Positions 44,965-52,769 of a stretch of 64,000 bases of DNA are shown piece by piece. Position 1 is the first letter of the stretch. Every line of letters begins with the position of its first letter. A model generated the notes under the pieces. It searched no databases and was not told the origin of the DNA. It worked only from the letters and a program-made list of their open reading frames with translations. Both the position numbers and the translations under genes were made by a program. Source of the stretch: Comamonadaceae bacterium OH2545_COT-014 (GTDB lineage: Bacteria > Pseudomonadota > Gammaproteobacteria > Burkholderiales > Burkholderiaceae_C); assembly GCA_003859965.1 (NCBI GenBank), contig RQYR01000014.1, forward strand, positions 29,038 to 93,037, read 5' to 3'.

Positions 44965-46032
44965 ATGCCTTCCATCTTCAACGCTACTTCGTCTGCCGGT
45001 CTTTTGTCTGCCGGTCTTTTTTATGGCCCCGCTTCGCCGTTGCAAGGGCCCGGGCAGGGCATATGGACCGCGGAAGGGCATGGACTGGCTCCGGCCCATG
45101 GCGCTGCCGCCGCGCGGCCGGACTGGCAAAGCCGCCAAGCGCTGCTGGGCCAGGCGCAGGCGCAGCTGGACAGCCTGCCGCCCGGTGCGCAGCGTGAGCA
45201 GTTGCAAAGTGACCTGAATCGCTACCGGGATGAAACGATGGCGCTGGAGCATGCCCGCCTGGCGGCCAATGTCTACACGCTGGAGACGCCACCCGTTGGC
45301 TGGACCAACGTCAGCAACGACCGTGCCCGTCTGGCGGAACTGGGCCTGACGCCCGAGCAGTTGCAGATTCCGGGCACCAGTTTCCGTGCGCAGGTGTATG
45401 CGCCTGATCCCGAGGTGCTTGGAAGCGACATGAAGGTGACGGTGGTTTTCCAAGGCACCACTGGCACATGGGCCGACTGGAAGAACAACTTGTTCCAGGG
45501 ACTGAACATCGAGTCGCCGTATTACCGCCAGGCGGTGGATATCGGGAACACGCTGTACCGTTCGGGCGTGGACGTCCATCTGGTGGGGCATTCGCTGGGC
45601 GGCGGCCTGGCATCGGCGGCGGCGCATGCCAGCGGCCTGCCGGCGACCACGTTCAACGCTGCCGGCCTGCATAAGAAAACTGTCGAACGCTACGGCGGCT
45701 TGTCCGATGTTCCGCCAGAGAGTGTGCCCATCAAGGCTTGGTACGTAGATGGGGAGATTCTGGACGCTGCGCAGCACCAGTCGGCCAAGGGGACGGCCGG
45801 TTCTTTTGCTACCGGGACAAGCATGGGCGGCCCGAAAGTGGGCCTCTTGGCCGCTGCTGGAAAAGTGCTGCTGGCCGCAGCCATGCCCGATGTGGTGGGG
45901 GAGCGGATGGCCCTGACAGGCGGTACAAAAGGCCTGATTGATTCACACAAGATGGACGAAGTGCAGGCCTTGCTTGTCGAGCGCCTCCGGGGCAGTGAGC
46001 ACGTCCTGCGCGAGCAGCTGCGCTGGCCCTAG
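44965..46032 (+). CDS. Lipase-class-3-like alpha/beta hydrolase, possible antibacterial effector
   Basis: 355 residues from ATG 44965 (MPSIFNATSSAGLLSAG); ATG-type starts further up add little. No signal peptide. An N-terminal 90-residue low-complexity/helical region precedes an alpha/beta hydrolase: nucleophile elbow VGHSLGGG with Ser210, then candidate acid Asp262 (AWYVDGE) and His328 (IDSHKMDE), a full triad. FQGTTGTWADWKNN resembles the oxyanion segment of class-3 lipases. It is followed 30 bases on by an ankyrin lipoprotein, the arrangement of lipase toxin plus periplasmic immunity protein. Base composition looks slightly less GC-rich than neighbours. Effector role is inferred. Confidence 0.8.
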   Translation: MPSIFNATSSAGLLSAGLFYGPASPLQGPGQGIWTAEGHGLAPAHGAAAARPDWQSRQALLGQAQAQLDSLPPGAQREQLQSDLNRYRDETMALEHARLAANVYTLETPPVGWTNVSNDRARLAELGLTPEQLQIPGTSFRAQVYAPDPEVLGSDMKVTVVFQGTTGTWADWKNNLFQGLNIESPYYRQAVDIGNTLYRSGVDVHLVGHSLGGGLASAAAHASGLPATTFNAAGLHKKTVERYGGLSDVPPESVPIKAWYVDGEILDAAQHQSAKGTAGSFATGTSMGGPKVGLLAAAGKVLLAAAMPDVVGERMALTGGTKGLIDSHKMDEVQALLVERLRGSEHVLREQLRWP

Positions 46033-46062
46033 GGCAGTGCGCCATCCCGTCGGGAATTGGGC

Positions 46063-46935
46063 ATGAGCGCTATGCGAGAATGCGCGGGCTACCCTGGATC
46101 TTGCTGGGTACGGGCCATGGCGCGCTGGTGCTGCATGGGTGTGGTGGCTGGCGCGCTGGGTTTGGCGGCCTGCGAGCAGAAGCTGCCTTCCGCCTCGGCT
46201 TCGTCTTTTTCCACTGCCATGAAGTCAGTCAAGTCTTCCAGTCATTACTTTGCCAGCCCGGTCAAGGAAGCGGCCGACGCCATCGCCCGTGGCGACACGG
46301 CGCCGCTGGCCGCGCTGTCGTCCGCCACCCTGGCCGCGCCAGGGCGCGATGGCATGACGCTGATGTGGTGGGCCATTGGCCAGGGCCAGCCTGAAGCGGT
46401 GCGCGCGCTGGTGGCGCGCGGCGTGGACCCGGACGCGCAAATCGCCGAAGGGCTGGGCAGCGCGCTGCATTACGCCTTTGTCAACCAGGACACACGCTGG
46501 CTGGCCGCCATGCTGGACGGCGGCCTGTCGCCCGACCATCAGGGCGAAGGCCAGTTGCCCATGCTCCAGCGCGCCGTCATGCATGGCAGCTTCGAGCACC
46601 TGCGCCTGCTGGTGGCGCGCGGGGCAAATGTGAACCTGCGCGACAGCATTGGCGGCACCGCCTTGGACAAAGCGGTTTCCACCCTCCAGCCGGAGCAGGC
46701 GCTTTTTCTGGTAGACCACGGCGCCGACGTGCATGCCGCCAAAACCAATGGCGACAGCGTGGCCTGGGGCGTTCACCTGCTGATGCAGCGCCAGCCCGAG
46801 GGCAGCGCCCAGCGGCGCGCGTTCGAGACGCTGCGCGAGCGCATGGTGGCCCAGGGCGTCAAATGGCCGCCCGAGCCGCCCCCCGCCTGGCGCGCGCGCC
46901 AGCAGGGCGCGCCAGCGGCTGGCGGCGGCCGCTGA
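46063..46935 (+). CDS. Ankyrin-repeat lipoprotein, putative immunity protein
   Basis: 290 residues from ATG 46063, which has GGGA seven bases upstream; ATG 46117 (MARWCCMGVV) would give a more standard signal peptide. Lipobox LAAC follows VVAGALG. Then about five ankyrin-type repeats: MTLMWWAIGQGQPEAVRALVARGVDP, SALHYAFVNQDTRWLAAML, LPMLQRAVMHGSFEHLRLLVA and TALDKAVSTLQPEQALFLVDHGAD. Ankyrin lipoproteins behind lipase-type genes are known as immunity proteins for type VI or contact-dependent effectors. Here no VgrG, PAAR or Hcp is nearby, so the link is inferred from gene order only. Confidence 0.8.
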   Translation: MSAMRECAGYPGSCWVRAMARWCCMGVVAGALGLAACEQKLPSASASSFSTAMKSVKSSSHYFASPVKEAADAIARGDTAPLAALSSATLAAPGRDGMTLMWWAIGQGQPEAVRALVARGVDPDAQIAEGLGSALHYAFVNQDTRWLAAMLDGGLSPDHQGEGQLPMLQRAVMHGSFEHLRLLVARGANVNLRDSIGGTALDKAVSTLQPEQALFLVDHGADVHAAKTNGDSVAWGVHLLMQRQPEGSAQRRAFETLRERMVAQGVKWPPEPPPAWRARQQGAPAAGGGR

Positions 46936-47283
46936 GTGTTTCTGGCCCGCGCGCCATATCCACCAGACACAGCCAGACACCGCAAGAGGCCAGCCTGTGC
47001 CCGCCGGTTTCCGTGCGCAAGACGGCATGCCGTGGCGTGGGCGGCTGCGCGCATGCAGGTGGTGGCCGTTGAGGTGGCGGTGGCCGCGCCGCCATGCGCG
47101 GCATGCCGCGTCAGCCGCCGGGCGGCCGGGCAGGGCGGTAAGCCGCATCGCCCAGGGTATGCGCCTTGGAGCGGCCACTGATTTCTATATTTTTTGTAGC
47201 AAAAAAGCCTTATGGATAGGGCCTGATAGGCTATTTTTATTCATGATGCCTGAAGTTCGCCCTGCAGGCCGCGGGAGGGCGGC
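46936..47283. other. Intergenic region before the symporter
   Basis: About 350 bases with no gene. It contains the repeat copy at 47183-47241 and GC-rich unremarkable sequence otherwise. Confidence 0.6.
47183..47241 (+). repeat. Dispersed short repeat, variant copy j
   Basis: Shortened variant with gtagcaaaaaagcc on the left and ataggctatttttatt on the right; agccttat and ataggct can pair with one bulge. It lies 40 bases before the symporter start. Confidence 0.5.
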
Positions 47284-49326
47284 GTGCTGAGCGGCCCGCA
47301 TCGCAAGCTGGCCCTGTTCACGCTGGGCTTTTTGGTCTTCGTCATGGGCGTGGGGGTGGCGGAGCGGGCCGGGCTGTCGCGCGGGTGGATCGGGCCGATC
47401 TTCCTGTTCTCGACGGTGATGATCTACGCGGCCATCGGCATCTACGCACGCACCACCGAGCCGCTGGACTTTTACGTGGCGGGCCGCCGCGTGCCGGCCA
47501 TGTACAACGGCATGGCCACGGCGGCTGACTGGATGAGCGCCGCCTCGTTCATCAGCCTGTCGGGCGCGCTGTACCTGCAGGGCTTTTCCGGCACGCCGGC
47601 GCAGCCGGGCGGGCTGGCCTACGTGCTGGGCTGGACGGGTGGCTTTTGCCTGGTGGGCCTGCTGATCGCGCCGCGCCTGCACGCCCTGCGGCTGTACACC
47701 GTGCCTGACTTTTTCGCGGTGCGCTTTGGCGGCGCCTGGCCGCGCCTGCTGGCGGCGCTGGGGGCGGTGGCCTGCTCGTTTCTCTACGTGGTGGCGCAAA
47801 TTTATGGCGTGGGCCTGATTGCTTCGCGGCTGACGGGGGTGCAGTTCGAAATCGGCATTCTGCTGGGGCTGGGCGGGGTGCTGCTGTGTTCGTTTCTGGG
47901 CGGCATGCGCGCCATCACCTGGACGCAAGTGGCGCAATACGTGGTGCTGCTGCTGGCGTTTCTGATTCCCGTGTCGTGGCTGGCCTACAAGCAGCTGGGC
48001 ACGCCGCTGGCCCCGCTGGCCTATGGCGCGCAGTTGCCCAAGATCGCGGCGCTGGAGCAGCGCCTGATCGACTCGCCGGCCGAGCAGCAGGTGCGCGCGG
48101 CCTTTTTGCGCCGCGCGGCCGAATACGCCGTTCGCCTGGATGATCCGGCCGTGGCCATCCGGCGCGAGCGCGAGCTGCTGGAAAACCGCCTGCGCGAGCT
48201 GAAAGGGCCGCAGGCGGACTTTTCCCAGGTCATCGCCGCGCGGCGCGCCTTGGCCGCTCTGCCGCGCGACGAAGCCAGCGCCCGCGAGCAGTGGCGCCCG
48301 CGCATGTACGAGAACCTGGAACGCGCCCGCCCGCTGGGCGGGCTGCCGCGCCACGGCCAGGCTTTCATGGGCGACCCTGATGGCAGCGAAATCGAGCGGG
48401 CGGAGTTCAACGCCTCGCGCCTGAATTTCATGGCCCTGATGTTCTGCCTGATGGTGGGCACGGCCAGCCTGCCGCACCTGCTCACGCGCTTTTACACCAC
48501 GCCCACGGTGGCGCAAGCGCGCCGCTCGGTGGCCTGGTCGCTCTTTTTCATCAGCCTGCTGTACTTGAGCACGCCGGCGCTGGCCGCGCTGGTCAAGTAC
48601 GAGGTGATGCAGCACCTGGTGGGCAGCCGCTTTGATGCGCTGCCGAGCTGGATCGCCCAGTGGGCGCGGGTGGATTCGTCGCTGATTTCCGTGGCCGACA
48701 TCAATGGCGATGGCGTGCTGCAGTTTGGCGAAATCCGCCTGGGGGCCGACATGATCATGCTGGCCACGCCCGAGCTGGGCGGGCTGCCCTACGTCGTCTC
48801 CGGCCTGGTGGCCGCGGGCGGGCTGGCGGCGGCGCTGTCCACGGCCGACGGGCTGCTGCTGACCATCAGCAACGCGCTGGTGCATGACCTGTCGCGCCAG
48901 CGCGAGCTGACGCCCCGCATGGCCGAAAACCGCGTCATTCTTTCCAAATTCGCGCTGCTGGCCGCCGCCACGGTGGCTGCGGCGGTGGCGGCGCTCAAGC
49001 CGGCGGAAATCCTCTCGCTTGTCACGGCCTCGTTCTCGCTGGCGGCGGCCACGTTCTTTCCGGCGCTGGTCATGGGCATTTTCTGGCCCGGCGCCACCCG
49101 GCGCGGCGTGGTAGCCGGCATGCTGGCGGGCGTGGGCGTCACGGTGGGCTACATGCTGCTGGGCAGTGCGTCCGTGCGCGCCTGGTGGGGGCTGGCGCCC
49201 GGCGGGCTGTGGCTGGGCGTTCATCCGGTATCGGCCGCCTTTTTCGGGGTGCCGGCGGGCTTTGCGGTCATGGCCGGGGTGTCACTGCTGGATGGTTACT
49301 ATCAAAAAAAGAGCTTGAAAGCCTGA
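47284..49326 (+). CDS. Cation:solute symporter (SSS family, acetate-type), with EF-hand-like loop
   Basis: 680 residues from GTG 47284, with GGGAGGG 8 bases upstream. Thirteen or more helices; the SSS marks are FYVAGRRVPAMYNGMATAADWMSAASFIS, GWTGGFCLVGLLIAPRL, PDFFAVRFGG and LPHLLTRFYTTPTVAQARRSVAWS. It is close to the VC_2705-type subfamily of acetate symporters. A 130-residue soluble insert (residues 250-380, charged) and a loop DINGDGVLQFGEI (about 475-487) matching an EF-hand calcium site are visible; the latter is a known feature of this subfamily. The usual short partner gene (DUF4212) is not adjacent. The C-terminus (YYQKKSLKA) is encoded by a repeat fragment. Confidence 0.9.
   Translation: MLSGPHRKLALFTLGFLVFVMGVGVAERAGLSRGWIGPIFLFSTVMIYAAIGIYARTTEPLDFYVAGRRVPAMYNGMATAADWMSAASFISLSGALYLQGFSGTPAQPGGLAYVLGWTGGFCLVGLLIAPRLHALRLYTVPDFFAVRFGGAWPRLLAALGAVACSFLYVVAQIYGVGLIASRLTGVQFEIGILLGLGGVLLCSFLGGMRAITWTQVAQYVVLLLAFLIPVSWLAYKQLGTPLAPLAYGAQLPKIAALEQRLIDSPAEQQVRAAFLRRAAEYAVRLDDPAVAIRRERELLENRLRELKGPQADFSQVIAARRALAALPRDEASAREQWRPRMYENLERARPLGGLPRHGQAFMGDPDGSEIERAEFNASRLNFMALMFCLMVGTASLPHLLTRFYTTPTVAQARRSVAWSLFFISLLYLSTPALAALVKYEVMQHLVGSRFDALPSWIAQWARVDSSLISVADINGDGVLQFGEIRLGADMIMLATPELGGLPYVVSGLVAAGGLAAALSTADGLLLTISNALVHDLSRQRELTPRMAENRVILSKFALLAAATVAAAVAALKPAEILSLVTASFSLAAATFFPALVMGIFWPGATRRGVVAGMLAGVGVTVGYMLLGSASVRAWWGLAPGGLWLGVHPVSAAFFGVPAGFAVMAGVSLLDGYYQKKSLKA
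49295..49318 (+). repeat. Dispersed short repeat, partial copy k
   Basis: Right-end sequence ttactatcaaaaaaagag encodes the last codons of the symporter; no clear left block. Confidence 0.4.
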
Positions 49327-49366
49327 TTGGTATTGCCGTAGGCGCTTTTTCGTAGAATCGCGCCCC

Positions 49367-50494
49367 ATGTTGCCCCCTCTACCTGACTTGAGCTGGCTCA
49401 CCTGGCGCGTGCTGCTGGCGGTGTTTGTCCTCTCGGCGCTGCTGGGGGCCGTGATGCACCGCACCCGCTTTTGCACCATGGGCGCCATCAGCGACGTGGT
49501 GCTCATGCGCGACTTCACCCGCGCCCGCCAGTGGGCGCTGGCTGCCAGCGTGGCCATGCTGGGTACAGCGGCGCTGGCATGGGCAGGGCTGATTCGCCCG
49601 GCCGACACCGTTTACGCCACGCCGCGCTGGACGGGGCTGTCCGCCCTGGCCGGCGGCGCGCTGTTCGGCTTCGGCATGGTGCTGGCCTCGGGCTGCGGCG
49701 CCAGAGCGCTGGTGCGTCTGGGCGGCGGCAGCCTGAAGGCGCTGGTGGTGGTGCTGGTCATGGGGCTGGCGGCGCAGGCCACGCTGCGCGGCATCACGGC
49801 CGTGCTGCGCGCCAGCACCGTGGACCGCGTGGCGCTGCAAGGCACGGCGCCGGGCACGCTGGGTCACTGGGCCGCCGCCTGGCTGAACATCACGCCCGCG
49901 CAAGCGGGCCTGCTGGCTGCGCTGGCCGTGGCACTGCCTTTGCTCGCCTGGGTGCTGGCCCGCCCCGCCGGGCGGCGCGGCATCACCCTGCTGGCCGGGC
50001 TGGGCGTGGGCGGCGTGGCCGTGGCCATGTGGTGGGCCAGCGGCGTGCTGGGCTATTTGCCTGAACACCCCGAAACGCTGGAAGCGGCCTACCTCGCCGC
50101 CCGCTCAGGCCGCATGGAAGGGCTGACCTTCGCCGCGCCCGCCGCCTACGTGCTGGACTGGCTCACGCTGTTCAGCGACCGCCACACGCGCCTGAACATC
50201 GGCGTGGCCTCGGTGGCAGGCGTGGTGGCCGGCGCCTGGGCGCATGCCGTGCTGACCGGCCAGTTCCGCTGGGAAGGCTTTCGCACCACCGAAGATCTGG
50301 CCAACCACCTGGCCGGTGCGCTGCTCATGGGCGTGGGCGGCGTCACCGCCATGGGCTGCACCATCGGGCACGGGCTGAGCGGGCTGTCGGTGCTGAGCCT
50401 GCTCAGCTTCACGGCGCTGCCCGCGCTGGTGCTGGGCGCGGTGGCCGCGTTGCGCTACCAGGGCTGGCGGCTGCAACGCCAGCCTCTTCATTGA
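49367..50494 (+). CDS. YeeE/YedE-family transporter (thiosulfate/sulfur type)
   Basis: 375 residues. A ten-helix membrane protein with the two family motifs ALFGFGMVLASGCGARALVRLGGGSLKALVV and GALLMGVGGVTAMGCTIGHGLSGLS, whose Cys residues line the path in thiosulfate/sulfur-compound carriers of the YeeE (TsuA) type. Start ATG 49367. It lies 40 bases behind the symporter and 22 bases before tcdA. Thiosulfate or another sulfur anion is the likely cargo; that is inference from the family. Confidence 0.9.
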   Translation: MLPPLPDLSWLTWRVLLAVFVLSALLGAVMHRTRFCTMGAISDVVLMRDFTRARQWALAASVAMLGTAALAWAGLIRPADTVYATPRWTGLSALAGGALFGFGMVLASGCGARALVRLGGGSLKALVVVLVMGLAAQATLRGITAVLRASTVDRVALQGTAPGTLGHWAAAWLNITPAQAGLLAALAVALPLLAWVLARPAGRRGITLLAGLGVGGVAVAMWWASGVLGYLPEHPETLEAAYLAARSGRMEGLTFAAPAAYVLDWLTLFSDRHTRLNIGVASVAGVVAGAWAHAVLTGQFRWEGFRTTEDLANHLAGALLMGVGGVTAMGCTIGHGLSGLSVLSLLSFTALPALVLGAVAALRYQGWRLQRQPLH

Positions 50495-50516
50495 ACCAGA
50501 GAGCAGGGCGAAAACG

Positions 50517-51332
50517 ATGGCGATGGACGACGATCTGCAGCGCCGTTTCGGCGGCCTGGCCCGTTTGTACGGCCCGGCCGGCGCGGCGCGCATGCGTGCC
50601 GCGCATGTAGCCGTGGTGGGCATTGGCGGCGTGGGCTCCTGGGCGGCCGAGGCGCTGGCGCGCAGCGGCGTGGGCCAGATCACGCTGATTGATTTGGACA
50701 ACGTGGCCGAATCGAACGTGAACCGCCAGATCCACGCCCTGAGCGGCACGCTGGGCCAGCCCAAGGTGGATGCCATGGCCGCGCGCATTTCCCTGATTCA
50801 CCCCGGCTGCACGGTGCACCGGGTGGAGGACTTTGCCAGCCCCGCCAACTGGCCCGCGCTGTTGCCCGCGCCAGTGGACGCCCTCATCGACGCCTGCGAT
50901 CAGGCCGCCGCCAAGCTGGCCCTGGCCGCCTGGGCGCTGCAAACGCGCACGCCCTTTGTGACCTGCGGCGCCGCCGGCGGCAAGCGCCACGGCGAGCGCG
51001 TGGAAATCGCTGACCTGGCCGACGTGACGCACGACCCGCTGCTGGCCACGCTGCGCGCACGGCTGCGGCAGGCCGGGCACATCCCCAAAGGGCAGCCCGC
51101 GCGCGCGGGCCAGGCATCTGGCGCAAGACAGCAGGGCAGGGCGGGCGGCGGCAAGTCCGGTATCACGGCCGTGTTCAGCCGCGAAAGCGTGGCCCCGCCA
51201 GACGCCGCCTGCGCCGTACAAGGCGACGGCAGCCTGAACTGCCACGGCTTTGGCTCGGCCGTCACCGTCACCGCCACCTTCGGTTTTTGCGCGGCCGGAT
51301 GGCTTTTGAACAAAATTTCTTGCCATCCGTAA
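50517..51332 (+). CDS. tcdA: tRNA threonylcarbamoyladenosine dehydratase
   Basis: E1-like enzyme that uses ATP to cyclise t6A37 to ct6A on ANN-decoding tRNAs. 271 residues: QRRFGGLARLYGPAGAARMRAAHVAVVGIGGVGSWAAEALARSG (nucleotide-binding loop), TLIDLDNVAESNVNRQIHAL, INACDQAAAK-type DALIDACDQ segment and the C-terminal GSLNCHGFGSAVTVTATFGF. Length and motifs match TcdA/CsdL. Its 3' end carries the promoter of the following tRNA-Lys gene; tRNA-Lys(UUU) decodes AAA/AAG and is itself an ANN-decoding substrate of this enzyme, a fitting neighbour. Confidence 0.96.
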   Translation: MAMDDDLQRRFGGLARLYGPAGAARMRAAHVAVVGIGGVGSWAAEALARSGVGQITLIDLDNVAESNVNRQIHALSGTLGQPKVDAMAARISLIHPGCTVHRVEDFASPANWPALLPAPVDALIDACDQAAAKLALAAWALQTRTPFVTCGAAGGKRHGERVEIADLADVTHDPLLATLRARLRQAGHIPKGQPARAGQASGARQQGRAGGGKSGITAVFSRESVAPPDAACAVQGDGSLNCHGFGSAVTVTATFGFCAAGWLLNKISCHP

Positions 51333-51347
51333 AAATAGTGCTATACT
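51320..51347 (+). promoter_or_regulatory. Sigma70-type promoter of tRNA-Lys
   Basis: TTGCCA at 51320-51325 and TATACT at 51342-51347, spaced 16 bases, about 45 bases before the mature tRNA 5' end; it overlaps the last codons of tcdA. Confidence 0.75.
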
Positions 51348-51393
51348 ACGAGGCTTGCTACAGCGATGAAGCAAAAGCAGTAAAAAAACAAAT

Positions 51394-51469
51394 GGGTCGT
51401 TAGCTCAGCTGGTAGAGCAGCGGACTTTTAATCCGTTGGTCGCAGGTTCGAATCCTGCACGACCCACCA
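51394..51469 (+). tRNA. tRNA-Lys (anticodon UUU)
   Basis: 76-nt cloverleaf: acceptor arms gggtcgt / acgaccc, D-loop agctcagctggtagagc, anticodon loop cttttaa (UUU), T-arm ggttcgaatcc and encoded CCA. Promoter and intrinsic terminator flank it, so it is a single-gene unit. Such genes are often phage integration sites, but no integrase is present here. Confidence 0.98.
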
Positions 51470-51476
51470 GACACAA

Positions 51477-51513
51477 GGCGCTACAGTTCAAAAACTGTAG
51501 CGCCTTTTCTTTT
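51477..51513 (+). terminator. Intrinsic terminator of tRNA-Lys
   Basis: Perfect 12-bp stem ggcgctacagtt / aactgtagcgcc with a 4-nt loop caaa, followed by TTTTCTTTT, eight bases after the tRNA 3' end. Confidence 0.92.
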
Positions 51514-51557
51514 GCGCCATTGCCCAAGTGGCCACCGCTACGCCCACATTCAGGAAC

Positions 51558-52544
51558 ATGAGCAAATACCTCCAGTGGCTGAAGAACCAGTGCGTCAACG
51601 GCATGGTTTGCGTTCATGACACTGCGGCCGATGCGGCTGGGCGCTACCAGATGGTGGAGCCTTACTTCGCCTCGCAGGGCTTGTACTGGGCCTTTCAGGC
51701 CAGCCCGCAGGCGTTGCAGACTGAAGTGGCCGCCTGGCTGAACTGGTGGTTCGCCCGGCGCGATGCCGCCACCGGCAGCACGCTGCGCCATTACCTGCCG
51801 GTGCAAGGCCAGCGCACCGCCACCACGCATGCCAAAGGGCTGCCCGCCCGCCATGAGGATGCCACCGACAGCAACATCGCCATGTGGTATTTGCTGTTGC
51901 GCGCTTTTCTGGCCCGCTATGGCCATGCCGCGCTGAGCGAGGATTTGCGCACCCGCGTGCATGAGCCCTTGCTGGCGCTGATGAAGCTCTACATGCCTGA
52001 CGGCATGACCTGGGCCAAAGCCTCCTGGCAGGTCAAGTACCTGATGGACAACGTGGAAGTCTGGGCCGGCCTGCAAGCCACCGTGGATGTGCTGCGCCAC
52101 TTCGGCGGTGAGCTGAATGCCCACTTGCTGCCGCTGGCCGAATACCTGGCCAGGCAAGTGGGGGATGCCATCCGCGCCATGTATGACGCAGCTTCCCAGC
52201 AATGGGCGTGCAGCAAACAGGCCGATGGCGCCCTGGTCTGGCCCAACATGCGCACGGGCTACCCCGATCTCAACGCCCAGATTTGGCCAGCCATGTACGG
52301 CTTTGACGCACGTGGCGGCTTCCCGGTTGTGGAGCGCGCCTGTCCGCACTGGCGCCACACGCGCGTCAGCCCGGACAGCACGGCCGACGTGCATATCGCC
52401 CTGGGCGCCAAGCTGGCCGGCCGTCATGCCGAGGTGGCCCAGTGGCTGGCCCTGGTGGCCCCGGGCTTTGACAACGGCGCCAGTTTTCACTGGCCCTTCA
52501 CCTGCGGTGAAGCGGGCCTGATGCACTACATCGTGGCAGGCTAG
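51558..52544 (+). CDS. All-helical six-hairpin-like protein
   Basis: 328 residues from ATG 51558 (MSKYLQWLKNQCVNGMVCVHDT), with AGGAA upstream; GTG 51528 adds ten residues. No signal peptide. Aromatic helices recur at regular spacing (FASQGLYWAFQ, EDATDSNIAMWYLLLRAFLARYG, WQVKYLMDNVEVWAGLQATVD, LVWPNMRTGYPDLNAQIWPAMYG), suggesting an (alpha/alpha) toroid fold of the glycosidase/epimerase type. It shares the KYLMDN-EV motif with the exported protein at 9408 in the polysaccharide operon. No catalytic residue can be named. It directly follows the tRNA-Lys terminator and precedes tex. Confidence 0.7.
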   Translation: MSKYLQWLKNQCVNGMVCVHDTAADAAGRYQMVEPYFASQGLYWAFQASPQALQTEVAAWLNWWFARRDAATGSTLRHYLPVQGQRTATTHAKGLPARHEDATDSNIAMWYLLLRAFLARYGHAALSEDLRTRVHEPLLALMKLYMPDGMTWAKASWQVKYLMDNVEVWAGLQATVDVLRHFGGELNAHLLPLAEYLARQVGDAIRAMYDAASQQWACSKQADGALVWPNMRTGYPDLNAQIWPAMYGFDARGGFPVVERACPHWRHTRVSPDSTADVHIALGAKLAGRHAEVAQWLALVAPGFDNGASFHWPFTCGEAGLMHYIVAG

Positions 52545-52580
52545 GCATTGGGGCGGCGGCACCTTGTCCATGCATCATGA

Positions 52581-52636
52581 GAAAAGCATTTCAGGTTTGT
52601 ATGGCATGGGCTGGTTGCTATCAAAAAAGAGTTTTT
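52581..52636 (+). repeat. Dispersed short repeat, copy m
   Basis: A-run, aagcatttcagg, 20-nt centre ending ctggt, tgctatcaaaaaagag, in the gap before tex. Confidence 0.75.
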
Positions 52637-52769
52637 ACAGGCCTTGGATTCCCCGCCGCGTCATTGCTTTGACATGGCTTGTTGATGGGGCCGAGGCACG
52701 GGGGCGTGTGGCAAACTTGCCTGCTTTTTCGGGCATCCTCTGTCCGATCCACACACGCTTTTTCGTTCC

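Noticed and set aside
51394..52544. tRNA-Lys as an integration site for a genomic island
   Set aside because: No integrase, no repeated tRNA 3' end and no phage-type gene follows; the neighbour is an ordinary GC-rich gene.
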